Assembly (NCBI RefSeq): GCF_000298295.1
Contig: NZ_AMGM01000035.1
Location: 1 to 39,796 of the forward strand
From: Cecembia lonarensis LW9
GTDB taxonomy: Bacteria > Bacteroidota > Bacteroidia > Cytophagales > Cyclobacteriaceae
Direction of reading: 5' to 3'
Length of the DNA: 39,796 nucleotides
Shown here piece by piece: positions 33,520-39,796 of this stretch. Within the stretch, counting starts at the first letter, position 1; each line of letters begins with the position of its first letter. The translations under genes and the position numbers were made by a program. The notes beneath the pieces were generated by a model, which had not been told where the DNA came from, searched no databases, and worked only from the letters and a program-made list of their open reading frames with translations.

Positions 33520-34773
33520 ATGAATAAAGAAAAACTTTTACTTTGGACCCTGGCAGCCATTAATTTCACCCACATTGTGGATTTTATGATCTTGATGCCG
33601 CTAGGACCTCAATTGATGAGGATTTTTGAGATCTCACCCAGGGAGTTTGGACTGTTGGTTTCGTCTTATACTTTTGCGGCAGGGTTCAGTAGTTTTTTAG
33701 GGGCATTTGTGTTGGATAAATATGACCGTAGAAGCATTACGCTTTGGGTATTCACTGGATTCCTATTGGCTACTTTGGCTTGTGCCTTGTCGCCCAATTA
33801 TTCCATTTTATTGGTTTCAAGGATCATTGCTGGCTTATTTGGAGGCCTTACTTCTGCGCTCATTTTGGCTATTATTGGGGATGTGATCCCTGATTCGCGC
33901 AGGGGAAGAGCCATGGGTCTGGTAATGGCAGCGTTTTCTGTTGCCTCGGTTTTTGGGGTTCCTTTTGGCTTGTTTATCGCCAGTATCTCCAATTGGCATG
34001 CTCCCTTCTTCTTTTTGGCCGGCATGTCGGTATTGATCCTGTGGATGATTTATAAGTTTTTACCTTCTATCACTGCGCATTTGGCACATCGGGTCAATAA
34101 ACCTACCCCCATTCAGGTGGTAAGAAGGGTGACGGGAAATCCAAATCAGATGCGGGCTATTACCTTGACCATTATGATGATGCTGGGGCAGTTTACCATC
34201 ATTCCTTTTATAAGCCCTTATATGGTGGCCAATGTTGGTTTTACGGATATCGAATTGACCTATATTTATATGGCAGGAGGCTTGTTCACAATTTTCACTT
34301 CTCCTTGGGTGGGTAAAATGACTGACTTGCATGGGAAAACCAAAGTCTTTACCATCTTTATGGCTTTGAATCTTATTCCTATTGGGGTGATTACCCATTT
34401 GGGACAGACTCCGATTCCCTATGTTTTATTGATCACCACCATGTTTTTTGTGACTTCTAATGGGAGGATGGTTCCTGCAATGGCATTAGTGACTGGTACC
34501 GCCAAACCTGAAAACAGGGGGAGCTTTTTAAGTTTTAATTCAGCTGTTCAACAGCTTTCTGCAGGTTTGGCCTCATTTATTGCCGGGTTGATTTTAGCTG
34601 AAGGTATGAATGGGGAATTGCTCAATTACAATATCGTAGGCTATATTGCCATCTTTTTAAGTCTGCTTTGTATTCCCCTGGCTAAGAGGATAAAGGTGAT
34701 CGATACGGATGCTGTGCAGGGTGCTGAGCATCAGACAGTCGATCAACCAGTAGTGGGAGCTGTTAAAAATTAA
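33520..34773 (+). CDS. MFS transporter (DHA1-like)
   Basis: The 417-residue protein has twelve predicted membrane segments with the loop 2-3 motif LDKYDRRSIT (about 65-74), a variant of the MFS motif A. It resembles sugar-efflux or drug-efflux DHA1 members such as AraJ/YdhP, but the substrate is not predictable. It is a single-gene unit with a strong terminator between it and the convergent asnS. Confidence 0.85.
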   Translation: MNKEKLLLWTLAAINFTHIVDFMILMPLGPQLMRIFEISPREFGLLVSSYTFAAGFSSFLGAFVLDKYDRRSITLWVFTGFLLATLACALSPNYSILLVSRIIAGLFGGLTSALILAIIGDVIPDSRRGRAMGLVMAAFSVASVFGVPFGLFIASISNWHAPFFFLAGMSVLILWMIYKFLPSITAHLAHRVNKPTPIQVVRRVTGNPNQMRAITLTIMMMLGQFTIIPFISPYMVANVGFTDIELTYIYMAGGLFTIFTSPWVGKMTDLHGKTKVFTIFMALNLIPIGVITHLGQTPIPYVLLITTMFFVTSNGRMVPAMALVTGTAKPENRGSFLSFNSAVQQLSAGLASFIAGLILAEGMNGELLNYNIVGYIAIFLSLLCIPLAKRIKVIDTDAVQGAEHQTVDQPVVGAVKN

Positions 34774-34800
34774 AATGCCACCGATTTTTGGTGGCATTTT
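34772..34800. terminator. Bidirectional terminator between MFS and asnS genes
   Basis: AAAATGCCACC (34772-34782), loop GATTTTT, GGTGGCATTTT (34790-34800). The A/T flanks on both sides let it work for both convergent genes. It begins on the MFS stop codon. Confidence 0.85.
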
Positions 34801-34833
34801 AATTTCCGTGAAGTGCTAAAGCAAATTTCAGTT

Positions 34834-36285
34834 TTAAAACTCCGCATGTCCAGGGGTTCTTGGGAAAGCGATTACATCCCGGATATTACCCATGCCTGTG
34901 ACGAACTGCACCAATCTCTCGAAACCCAGTCCAAAACCTGCATGTGGGGTAGTACCGAATTTACGGGTATCCAGGTACCACCACATTTCCTCTGTAGGGA
35001 TATCCATTTCTTCCATACGCTGGGTAAGTTTGTCCAAGCGCTCTTCACGCTGAGAACCGCCTACAATTTCGCCAATTCCTGGGAAAAGAATGTCCATGGC
35101 CGCTACAGTCTTGTCATCATCGTTTTGGCGCATATAGAACGCCTTGATCTCTTTTGGGTAATCGGTTAGGATTACCGGCTTCTTGAAGTGCTTTTCTACC
35201 AAGTATCGCTCATGCTCTGATTGTAAGTCTACTCCCCAAGCTTCTACCAGGTACTGGAATTTCTTTTTCTTGTTATGATTGGAGTTGCGCAAGATGTCAA
35301 TGGCCTCTGTATAGGTCAATCTTTGGAACTCATTGTTAACGACAAACTGAAGCCTTTCCAATAAACCCATTTCAGATCGTTGGTCTGCTTTTTTGGTGTT
35401 TTCCTCTTCGGCTGCTCTTTTATCCAAAAACTCCAAGTCATCCTTGCAGTTTTCCAGGGCATAATTGATCACGTATTTTAAGAAGTCTTCTGCCAGGTTT
35501 TGGTTGTCCTCGGCATCATAGAAGGCCATTTCCGGTTCAATCATCCAAAATTCCGCCAGGTGTCGGGTGGTATTGGAATTTTCAGCCCTAAAGGTAGGTC
35601 CAAAAGTATAAATTTCACCCAGCCCCATGGCAGCTAATTCCCCTTCCAATTGTCCGGAAACAGTAAGGTTGGTTTCTCTTTCGAAGAAATCCTGTTTGAA
35701 GTCAATTTTTCCTTCCTCGGTCAGTGGAGGATTTTTCAAATCAAAGGTCGTTACTTTAAAGGTTTCACCGGCACCTTCTGCATCAGATGCGGTAATGATC
35801 GGAGTATGGATATAGAAAAAGCCTTTATCGTTGAAATATTTGTGCACGGCAAATGCCAAGGCATGTCTTACCCTGAAGACTGCGCCAAAGGTATTGGTCC
35901 TGATCCTCAAGTGGGCAATTTCCCTAAGGAATTCAAGGGAGTGTTTTTTTGGTTGGAGTGGATATTTTTCAGCATCAGCTTCTCCCAAAACCGTAATTTC
36001 TTTTGCTGACAATTCGGTTTGCTGTCCAGCTCCCTGCGATGCTACTATAGTGCCTGTAATCTTTAAACAAGCCCCGGTTGTAGCTTTTTTTAATATATCT
36101 TCGGAGATTTCGTTGGGATCTGCCACAATTTGATAATTCTTTATAGAAGAGCCATCATTAATGGCAATAAAGGAAACGTTTTTATTGCTCCTTTTAGTCC
36201 TTACCCATCCCATGACGGTTATTTCCTGACCGGTATATTGCTTTTCAAGAAGATCTTTGATTTTGGTTCTTTTGTTAAAGGCCAT
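34834..36285 (-). CDS. asnS: Asparaginyl-tRNA synthetase
   Basis: AsnRS charges tRNA-Asn. The protein of about 483 residues has an N-terminal OB-fold anticodon domain ([20 protein letters not shown] onwards). The class II catalytic domain has motif 2 at [19 protein letters not shown] and motif 3 in the C-terminal [13 protein letters not shown] region, ending RTPGHAEF. I use the ATG at 36285 (MAFNKRTK). An upstream in-frame ATG adds 31 residues of atypical sequence. Confidence 0.96.
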   Translation of the reverse strand: MAFNKRTKIKDLLEKQYTGQEITVMGWVRTKRSNKNVSFIAINDGSSIKNYQIVADPNEISEDILKKATTGACLKITGTIVASQGAGQQTELSAKEITVLGEADAEKYPLQPKKHSLEFLREIAHLRIRTNTFGAVFRVRHALAFAVHKYFNDKGFFYIHTPIITASDAEGAGETFKVTTFDLKNPPLTEEGKIDFKQDFFERETNLTVSGQLEGELAAMGLGEIYTFGPTFRAENSNTTRHLAEFWMIEPEMAFYDAEDNQNLAEDFLKYVINYALENCKDDLEFLDKRAAEEENTKKADQRSEMGLLERLQFVVNNEFQRLTYTEAIDILRNSNHNKKKKFQYLVEAWGVDLQSEHERYLVEKHFKKPVILTDYPKEIKAFYMRQNDDDKTVAAMDILFPGIGEIVGGSQREERLDKLTQRMEEMDIPTEEMWWYLDTRKFGTTPHAGFGLGFERLVQFVTGMGNIRDVIAFPRTPGHAEF

Positions 36286-36396
36286 ATGAATTTTTTGAAA
36301 TAGATTAAAATGAATTGCCTCAATGCCTTGGCATTCCAAAGGGAATGCAAAAAAACGATATAATAAGCTTTTTATCAAAAAATTGTTCTAATTTCA

Positions 36397-36404
36397 TAAA
36401 TTTG
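36397..36404 (+). promoter_or_regulatory. Candidate -7 element upstream of rpoN
   Basis: TAAATTTG fits TAnnTTTG exactly, 62 bases before the rpoN start. There is no good TTG box at the normal distance. Confidence 0.3.
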
Positions 36405-36466
36405 GGCATGGATAATGCGTTAAGGCTTATTATCCTGTTTATTGATTTTTATTTAGATCATCCTAT

Positions 36467-37924
36467 ATGCAAAAATTACATCTTAGTCAGGTACTTTCAC
36501 AGAAACTGTCCCCGCAGCAGATACAGTTTATCAAACTGCTGCAGGTACCTACCGCTGAACTTGAAGCAAGGGTGGAGGAGGAGTTGGAAATCAATCCTGC
36601 TTTAGAGGAGGGTAGAGAAGAAGAAAAAAAGGAGGCTGAGGAAGATAATTTTGAGGACAATTATGAAGAAGATCTCGCCTATGATGACAATTCGGTCAAT
36701 CTGGAAGATTACCTCAATGAAGATTATGGTGGCTATAAAATGCAGGGTGATGGGAACTATTCCCAAGATGAAGAAGAAAGAGAAATGCCCATTTCCAGCG
36801 GTATTTCTTTGCATGAGCAGTTGGTTGTTCAGCTTGGCTTCCTCAAACTGGATGAAAGACTGAGAACCATCGGAAAGCAGTTGATAGGAAGTATTGAAAA
36901 TGATGGCTACATCAGAAGAGACTTGGAGGCCATCATCAATGACTTGGCATTCAGCCAAAATATAGAGACCGATCTGGATGAAATGGAAGAAATACTGCGC
37001 AAAATCCAAGGCTTTGATCCTGCCGGCATAGCAGCGAGGAACCTTCAGGAATGTCTTCTGATCCAATTGGAGCGTAAAGAACATCCTGATGACCCCACTG
37101 TACAAAATGCCATCAGGATTATCAATGAGTGTTTTGATGAATTCACCAAAAAACATTTTTCAAAAATTCAGAAAAAACTGGATATGGGAGATGAGGATTT
37201 GAAAGACGCTGTCAATATGATAACCCGTCTGAATCCAAAACCTGGAGGTATTTCCGATGGGCTGGTTAAAACTCAATATATCATACCCGATTTCATTTTG
37301 GTCAATACCGATGGGAAATTTGAAGTTGCATTGAATTCCAAAAATGCGCCAGAACTGAGGGTAAGCCGATCTTATTCTGAGATGTTTGATGCTTATGATA
37401 AAAGTGATAAAAAAGATAAAAAGTTAAAAGAGACGGTCACTTTTGTCAAACAAAAATTAGATGCTGCTAAGTGGTTTATTGATGCCATTAAGCAAAGGCA
37501 ACAAACCCTGCTAAAGACCATGCATGCCATCCTTGATTATCAGCAGGAATTTTTTGTGGACGGGGATGAAACCAAGTTGAAGCCCATGATCCTGAAAGAT
37601 ATAGCTGAGAAGATAGAGATGGACATTTCTACGGTTTCAAGAGTGGCCAATAGCAAGTCCATACAGACTGAATTTGGGATATTTCCCTTAAAATATTTCT
37701 TCTCCGAAGGCATTACTACAGAATCTGGAGAAGATGTCAGCAACAAAGAGGTAAAATCTGTGTTACAAAGTTTAGTAGACGAAGAAAACAAGAGAAAGCC
37801 GCTTTCTGATGATAAATTGGTGAAAATGCTCAATGACAAAGGGTATAATATTGCCAGGAGAACTGTTGCAAAATACAGGGAACAATTGCAGATACCGGTT
37901 GCCCGACTTAGAAAAGAATTATAA
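36467..37924 (+). CDS. rpoN: RNA polymerase sigma-54 factor
   Basis: Sigma-54 directs RNA polymerase to -24/-12 promoters and needs AAA+ activators. The 485-residue protein has region I (LSQVLSQKLSPQQIQFIKLLQ, 6-26), which contacts activators. A long acidic region II follows (about 48-110, rich in E and D). The core-binding domain, the HTH and the RpoN box ARRTVAKYRE (463-472) complete it. No enhancer-binding activator is adjacent. The next gene starts directly after its stop codon. Confidence 0.96.
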   Translation: MQKLHLSQVLSQKLSPQQIQFIKLLQVPTAELEARVEEELEINPALEEGREEEKKEAEEDNFEDNYEEDLAYDDNSVNLEDYLNEDYGGYKMQGDGNYSQDEEEREMPISSGISLHEQLVVQLGFLKLDERLRTIGKQLIGSIENDGYIRRDLEAIINDLAFSQNIETDLDEMEEILRKIQGFDPAGIAARNLQECLLIQLERKEHPDDPTVQNAIRIINECFDEFTKKHFSKIQKKLDMGDEDLKDAVNMITRLNPKPGGISDGLVKTQYIIPDFILVNTDGKFEVALNSKNAPELRVSRSYSEMFDAYDKSDKKDKKLKETVTFVKQKLDAAKWFIDAIKQRQQTLLKTMHAILDYQQEFFVDGDETKLKPMILKDIAEKIEMDISTVSRVANSKSIQTEFGIFPLKYFFSEGITTESGEDVSNKEVKSVLQSLVDEENKRKPLSDDKLVKMLNDKGYNIARRTVAKYREQLQIPVARLRKEL

Positions 37925-38542
37925 GTGTACCGAAAGACAGCCTTAATCCTCTCGTATATTTTTCAACCCTTATTGATACCAACATTGGTGTTTGCTTTCT
38001 TATTATATGGCGCACCACACTTGGTTAGGGTGTCCTATTTTGATAAGCGTTTTTTAATATTCATGGTTTTTATGACCACTTTTGTGATTCCTTTGTTGAG
38101 CATCCTCATGATGAAGCTCACCAAAAATATTGTTTCCTTTCATATGGAGAATAAGGATGAAAGGGTATTTCCTTTTTCGATGATCAGCTTATTTTATATG
38201 ATCACGACCTATTTGTTTTACATCAAATTCCAAGTTGATCCTGCACTGATTCTCGCCTTGGCAGTGATTACAATTTCCGTGATCTTACTGACGAGTATTA
38301 CTTTTTTTTGGAAAATAAGTGCGCACATGACTGGTACAGCCGGGCTAATGGCCATTATCATTGCCATTGCCTTGAAAAACCCAGCAATTGATTACCTGTA
38401 TCTTGTTTTGGGCAGCACGATTTTGACAGGTTCAATTGGTTCGGCCCGACTATACCTGAATGCCCATACTCCCGCTGAAGTGTTAATCGGGTTTGGTTTG
38501 GGTTTTACAGTTTGTTTCTCGGCGTTTTATTGGATGCTATAA
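37925..38542 (+). CDS. PAP2-like membrane protein
   Basis: The 205-residue protein has about six hydrophobic helices. It ends with a segment like the last PAP2 phosphatase motif: SARLYLNAHTPAEVLIGFG (about 179-197), with the H and an acidic residue but no earlier KxxxxxxRP or PSGH motif. It is therefore probably a non-catalytic or divergent lipid-phosphatase relative. The start is a GTG directly after the rpoN stop, implying coupled translation. No ATG is near the conserved N-terminus, which supports GTG. Confidence 0.75.
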   Translation: MYRKTALILSYIFQPLLIPTLVFAFLLYGAPHLVRVSYFDKRFLIFMVFMTTFVIPLLSILMMKLTKNIVSFHMENKDERVFPFSMISLFYMITTYLFYIKFQVDPALILALAVITISVILLTSITFFWKISAHMTGTAGLMAIIIAIALKNPAIDYLYLVLGSTILTGSIGSARLYLNAHTPAEVLIGFGLGFTVCFSAFYWML

Positions 38543-38567
38543 AAAAAGCCGGTTTTACCCGGCTTTT
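38543..38567. terminator. Bidirectional terminator after the PAP2-like gene
   Basis: AGCCGG (38547-38552), loop TTTTAC, CCGGCT (38559-38564) with A residues before and T residues after. It serves the PAP2-like gene and, on the other strand, the convergent barrel gene. Confidence 0.8.
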
Positions 38568-38592
38568 CGTAAACATAAACTTTTGCTACGCT

Positions 38593-39330
38593 TTAAAATA
38601 AGGTGAAGGAAATACCAAAATTAAATTGGGTTGCCTGTGTATTGAAAGGTCCTCTTTCTAATTGGAAAACCTGATTAAGGCCATAATATCCCCAAATATT
38701 GAATCCTGGGAAGCCCATTCTGGTGTACACCCCATAACGGAGTGGATTAAGCCCAAAGGATTGCCTATCCTTAATCCTACGGGTCAATCCATTTTGATCG
38801 GTATATTCTATTTTGGTATGGGCATTCATCAGGTAGCCGATTTTTCCACCTAAGGCAACGCGCATACTTTTGCTATAATTATTTTTTCTAAAATGGTATC
38901 TGAATTCCAATGGGATTTCAAGGTAATTCAGAGAAACATTGTTTTTACTGATACTGATGTTACCCCCGTAGACCTCTGTTATTTCCAATAACCTGCTGGA
39001 TTCAGGGCCTATCAAAGGATTATTGAATAATGTTCTGTCGTCTCTAAAAGCCAATTTGTCTGTACCAATGCCTATTCCTGGGTTAAAGGTAAATCCTGTG
39101 CCTTCACCAATGTTGAATTCTGTTTGGTAATACATATTGAAGGTTCTGGATTCGATAAATCTCGTGCTCAGGTCATCCGGTTTATTGTTAAGGGTATTGA
39201 ATCCAAAATCTATAAAAAGGTCTCCTTTAAGGTCTGGTCTTCCTCCTATGGGGGTTCTTTCTCTTTCTTGGGCCCATATTAAATCCACAACAATGAATTG
39301 AAGGAATAAGACAAATACAATTCTTTTCAT
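38593..39330 (-). CDS. Outer membrane beta-barrel protein
   Basis: The protein of about 245 residues starts at the ATG at 39330 (MKRIVFVLFLQF), which gives a proper signal peptide ending WAQ. An earlier in-frame ATG at 39486 would add 52 charged residues before the signal and overlap the tRNA-Arg promoter. The body has alternating beta strands (FIDFGFNTLNNKP, YLEIPLEFRYHFRK, MRVALGGKIGYLMNAHTK) ending in FNFGISFTLF with a C-terminal aromatic. That is the pattern of an outer-membrane barrel in the porin/PorT-like group. Function is unknown. Confidence 0.82.
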   Translation of the reverse strand: MKRIVFVLFLQFIVVDLIWAQERERTPIGGRPDLKGDLFIDFGFNTLNNKPDDLSTRFIESRTFNMYYQTEFNIGEGTGFTFNPGIGIGTDKLAFRDDRTLFNNPLIGPESSRLLEITEVYGGNISISKNNVSLNYLEIPLEFRYHFRKNNYSKSMRVALGGKIGYLMNAHTKIEYTDQNGLTRRIKDRQSFGLNPLRYGVYTRMGFPGFNIWGYYGLNQVFQLERGPFNTQATQFNFGISFTLF

Positions 39331-39464
39331 GAAAGCGCTTATTGATTTTAAAATTTCGGCTAAATTATAAAATCCCATGTGATTTGCGGTTCTTTTTCTC
39401 TTAATTATTCTTAATTGAAATTCAGTAAGATGAATTTTCACAAGAAAAAGATAGGATACACTTT

Positions 39465-39494
39465 TTGGATATTCAAAAATGCTCACTACTTTTG
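39465..39494 (+). promoter_or_regulatory. tRNA-Arg promoter
   Basis: TTG (39465-39467), 19 bases, TACTTTTG (39487-39494) matches the Bacteroidota consensus in both boxes and in spacing. The tRNA begins 12 bases later. Confidence 0.65.
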
Positions 39495-39505
39495 CATTCC
39501 CAAAT

Positions 39506-39579
39506 GGCCTCGTAGCTCAACTGAATAGAGCACTTGATTACGGCTCAAGAGGTTTCAGGTTTGAATCCTGACGAGGTCA
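39506..39579 (+). tRNA. tRNA-Arg (ACG)
   Basis: A 74-base class I tRNA. Acceptor GGCCTCG/CGAGGTC has one G-U pair and discriminator A. The D stem is GCTC/GAGC. The anticodon stem CTTGA/TCAAG holds loop TTACGGC with ACG at 39540-39542. The T stem is TCAGG/CCTGA with loop TTTGAAT. CCA is not encoded. A34 is presumably edited to inosine. D-loop position 19 is A and T-loop position 56 is T. Confidence 0.95.
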
Positions 39580-39591
39580 CTTTATTAAATT

Positions 39592-39611
39592 TTGCATCGG
39601 CAAGGTTTTTT
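39592..39611 (+). terminator. Weak terminator after tRNA-Arg
   Basis: TTGC, loop ATCG, GCAA (39592-39603), then GG and a run of T. The stem is only 4 bp, so this is tentative. Confidence 0.35.
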
Positions 39612-39796
39612 CTACAAAAGGCTATTTATGGCTTAGCATGTTTCAGAGTATGGATTGAATAATAGTATTTATATCCAGAAGGCCACGGAATGAAACGTCA
39701 GAACGAGAGGGTTGAAATAAATAAAAAATTTTAACCCACAATTTCAAGGTGTTAGCATGAAACCAGAAATTATTTTCGTTCGTTTAAATATTAGAT
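39612..39796. other. Terminal intergenic sequence
   Basis: No gene is supported. A 10-bp inverted repeat with one G-T pair lies at 39709-39718 and 39728-39737. An ATG at 39757 opens a frame to the window edge that could be the start of a gene but is too short to judge. Confidence 0.4.

Noticed and set aside
36286-36378. Upstream extension of AsnS
   Set aside because: The added 31 residues do not look like the AsnRS N-terminus, and [17 protein letters not shown] is the expected start.
39331-39486. Upstream extension of the last barrel protein
   Set aside because: It would bury the signal peptide and overlap the -7 box of the tRNA-Arg promoter.
39709-39737. Inverted repeat as terminator or riboswitch
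   Set aside because: No T run follows on either strand and no known riboswitch core is visible.
39757-39796. Possible gene start at the right edge
   Set aside because: Only 13 codons are visible before the window ends, which is too little to support a gene.

Overview
The window looks like chromosomal DNA of an aerobic Bacteroidota bacterium, most likely a Cytophagales member of the Cyclobacteriaceae type (Algoriphagus, Echinicola and Cyclobacterium relatives). The reasons are a large surface protein with a type IX secretion (type B, CHU_C) C-terminal domain, a type B succinate dehydrogenase with one cytochrome b subunit, promoters of the Bacteroidota form (TTG, about 19-20 bases, TAnnTTTG), little Shine-Dalgarno signal, a BF3164-like protein, and several porin-like outer-membrane beta-barrels. 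The genus is inferred from protein style, not from a search. I see no phage, plasmid, insertion sequence or CRISPR array.

Layout. 1-392 is non-coding and rich in perfect inverted repeats. 393-6274 is mixed housekeeping: a secreted EEP-family hydrolase, a flavin reductase, SppA, FolK, FabD and a beta-carbonic anhydrase. 6285-9496 holds a DCC thiol-oxidoreductase and a 929-residue T9SS-sorted surface protein, apparently one leftward unit with the carbonic anhydrase. 9753-13157 is the sdhCAB operon with a clear promoter and terminator, followed at once by a 5'-truncated BF3164-like gene. 14106-17054 is a tightly packed set of sodium:solute symporter, GNAT acetyltransferase and Orr-like PLP racemase. 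It is followed by the C-terminal remnant of an outer-membrane beta-barrel gene that is missing from ordinary ORF lists. 17351-19781 is a pair of lipoproteins, a diheme cytochrome c and a parallel beta-helix protein. 19985-21108 has a small porin and ruvC meeting end to end.

21127-25475 is a compact block: two membrane GT2 glycosyltransferases, a small winged-helix-like protein, a SpoIIE-type phosphatase and a NodB deacetylase. It suggests regulated synthesis and modification of a surface glycan. 25630-27482 is tatD and ansA. A tRNA-Ser(GGA) gene follows, with two 171-bp tandem units, each ending in a copy of the tRNA 3' end, carrying an intrinsic terminator and an antisense-like copy of the T arm. 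This resembles the rtT repeats behind tyrT of E. coli and is the most unusual structure here. 28292-30594 is an ExbB/ExbD energy-transducing operon with an extra 109-residue membrane protein. 30659-34773 has two MFS transporters around the nicotinamide nucleotide repair enzyme. 34834-38542 has asnS, rpoN and a PAP2-like membrane protein. The window ends with another beta-barrel gene and a tRNA-Arg(ACG) whose usual G19-C56 tertiary pair appears replaced by A19-U56.

Most genes are ordinary core functions. The more novel material is in the tRNA-Ser repeats, the two gene remnants, the GT2/SpoIIE/NodB block, and the symporter/GNAT/racemase set.
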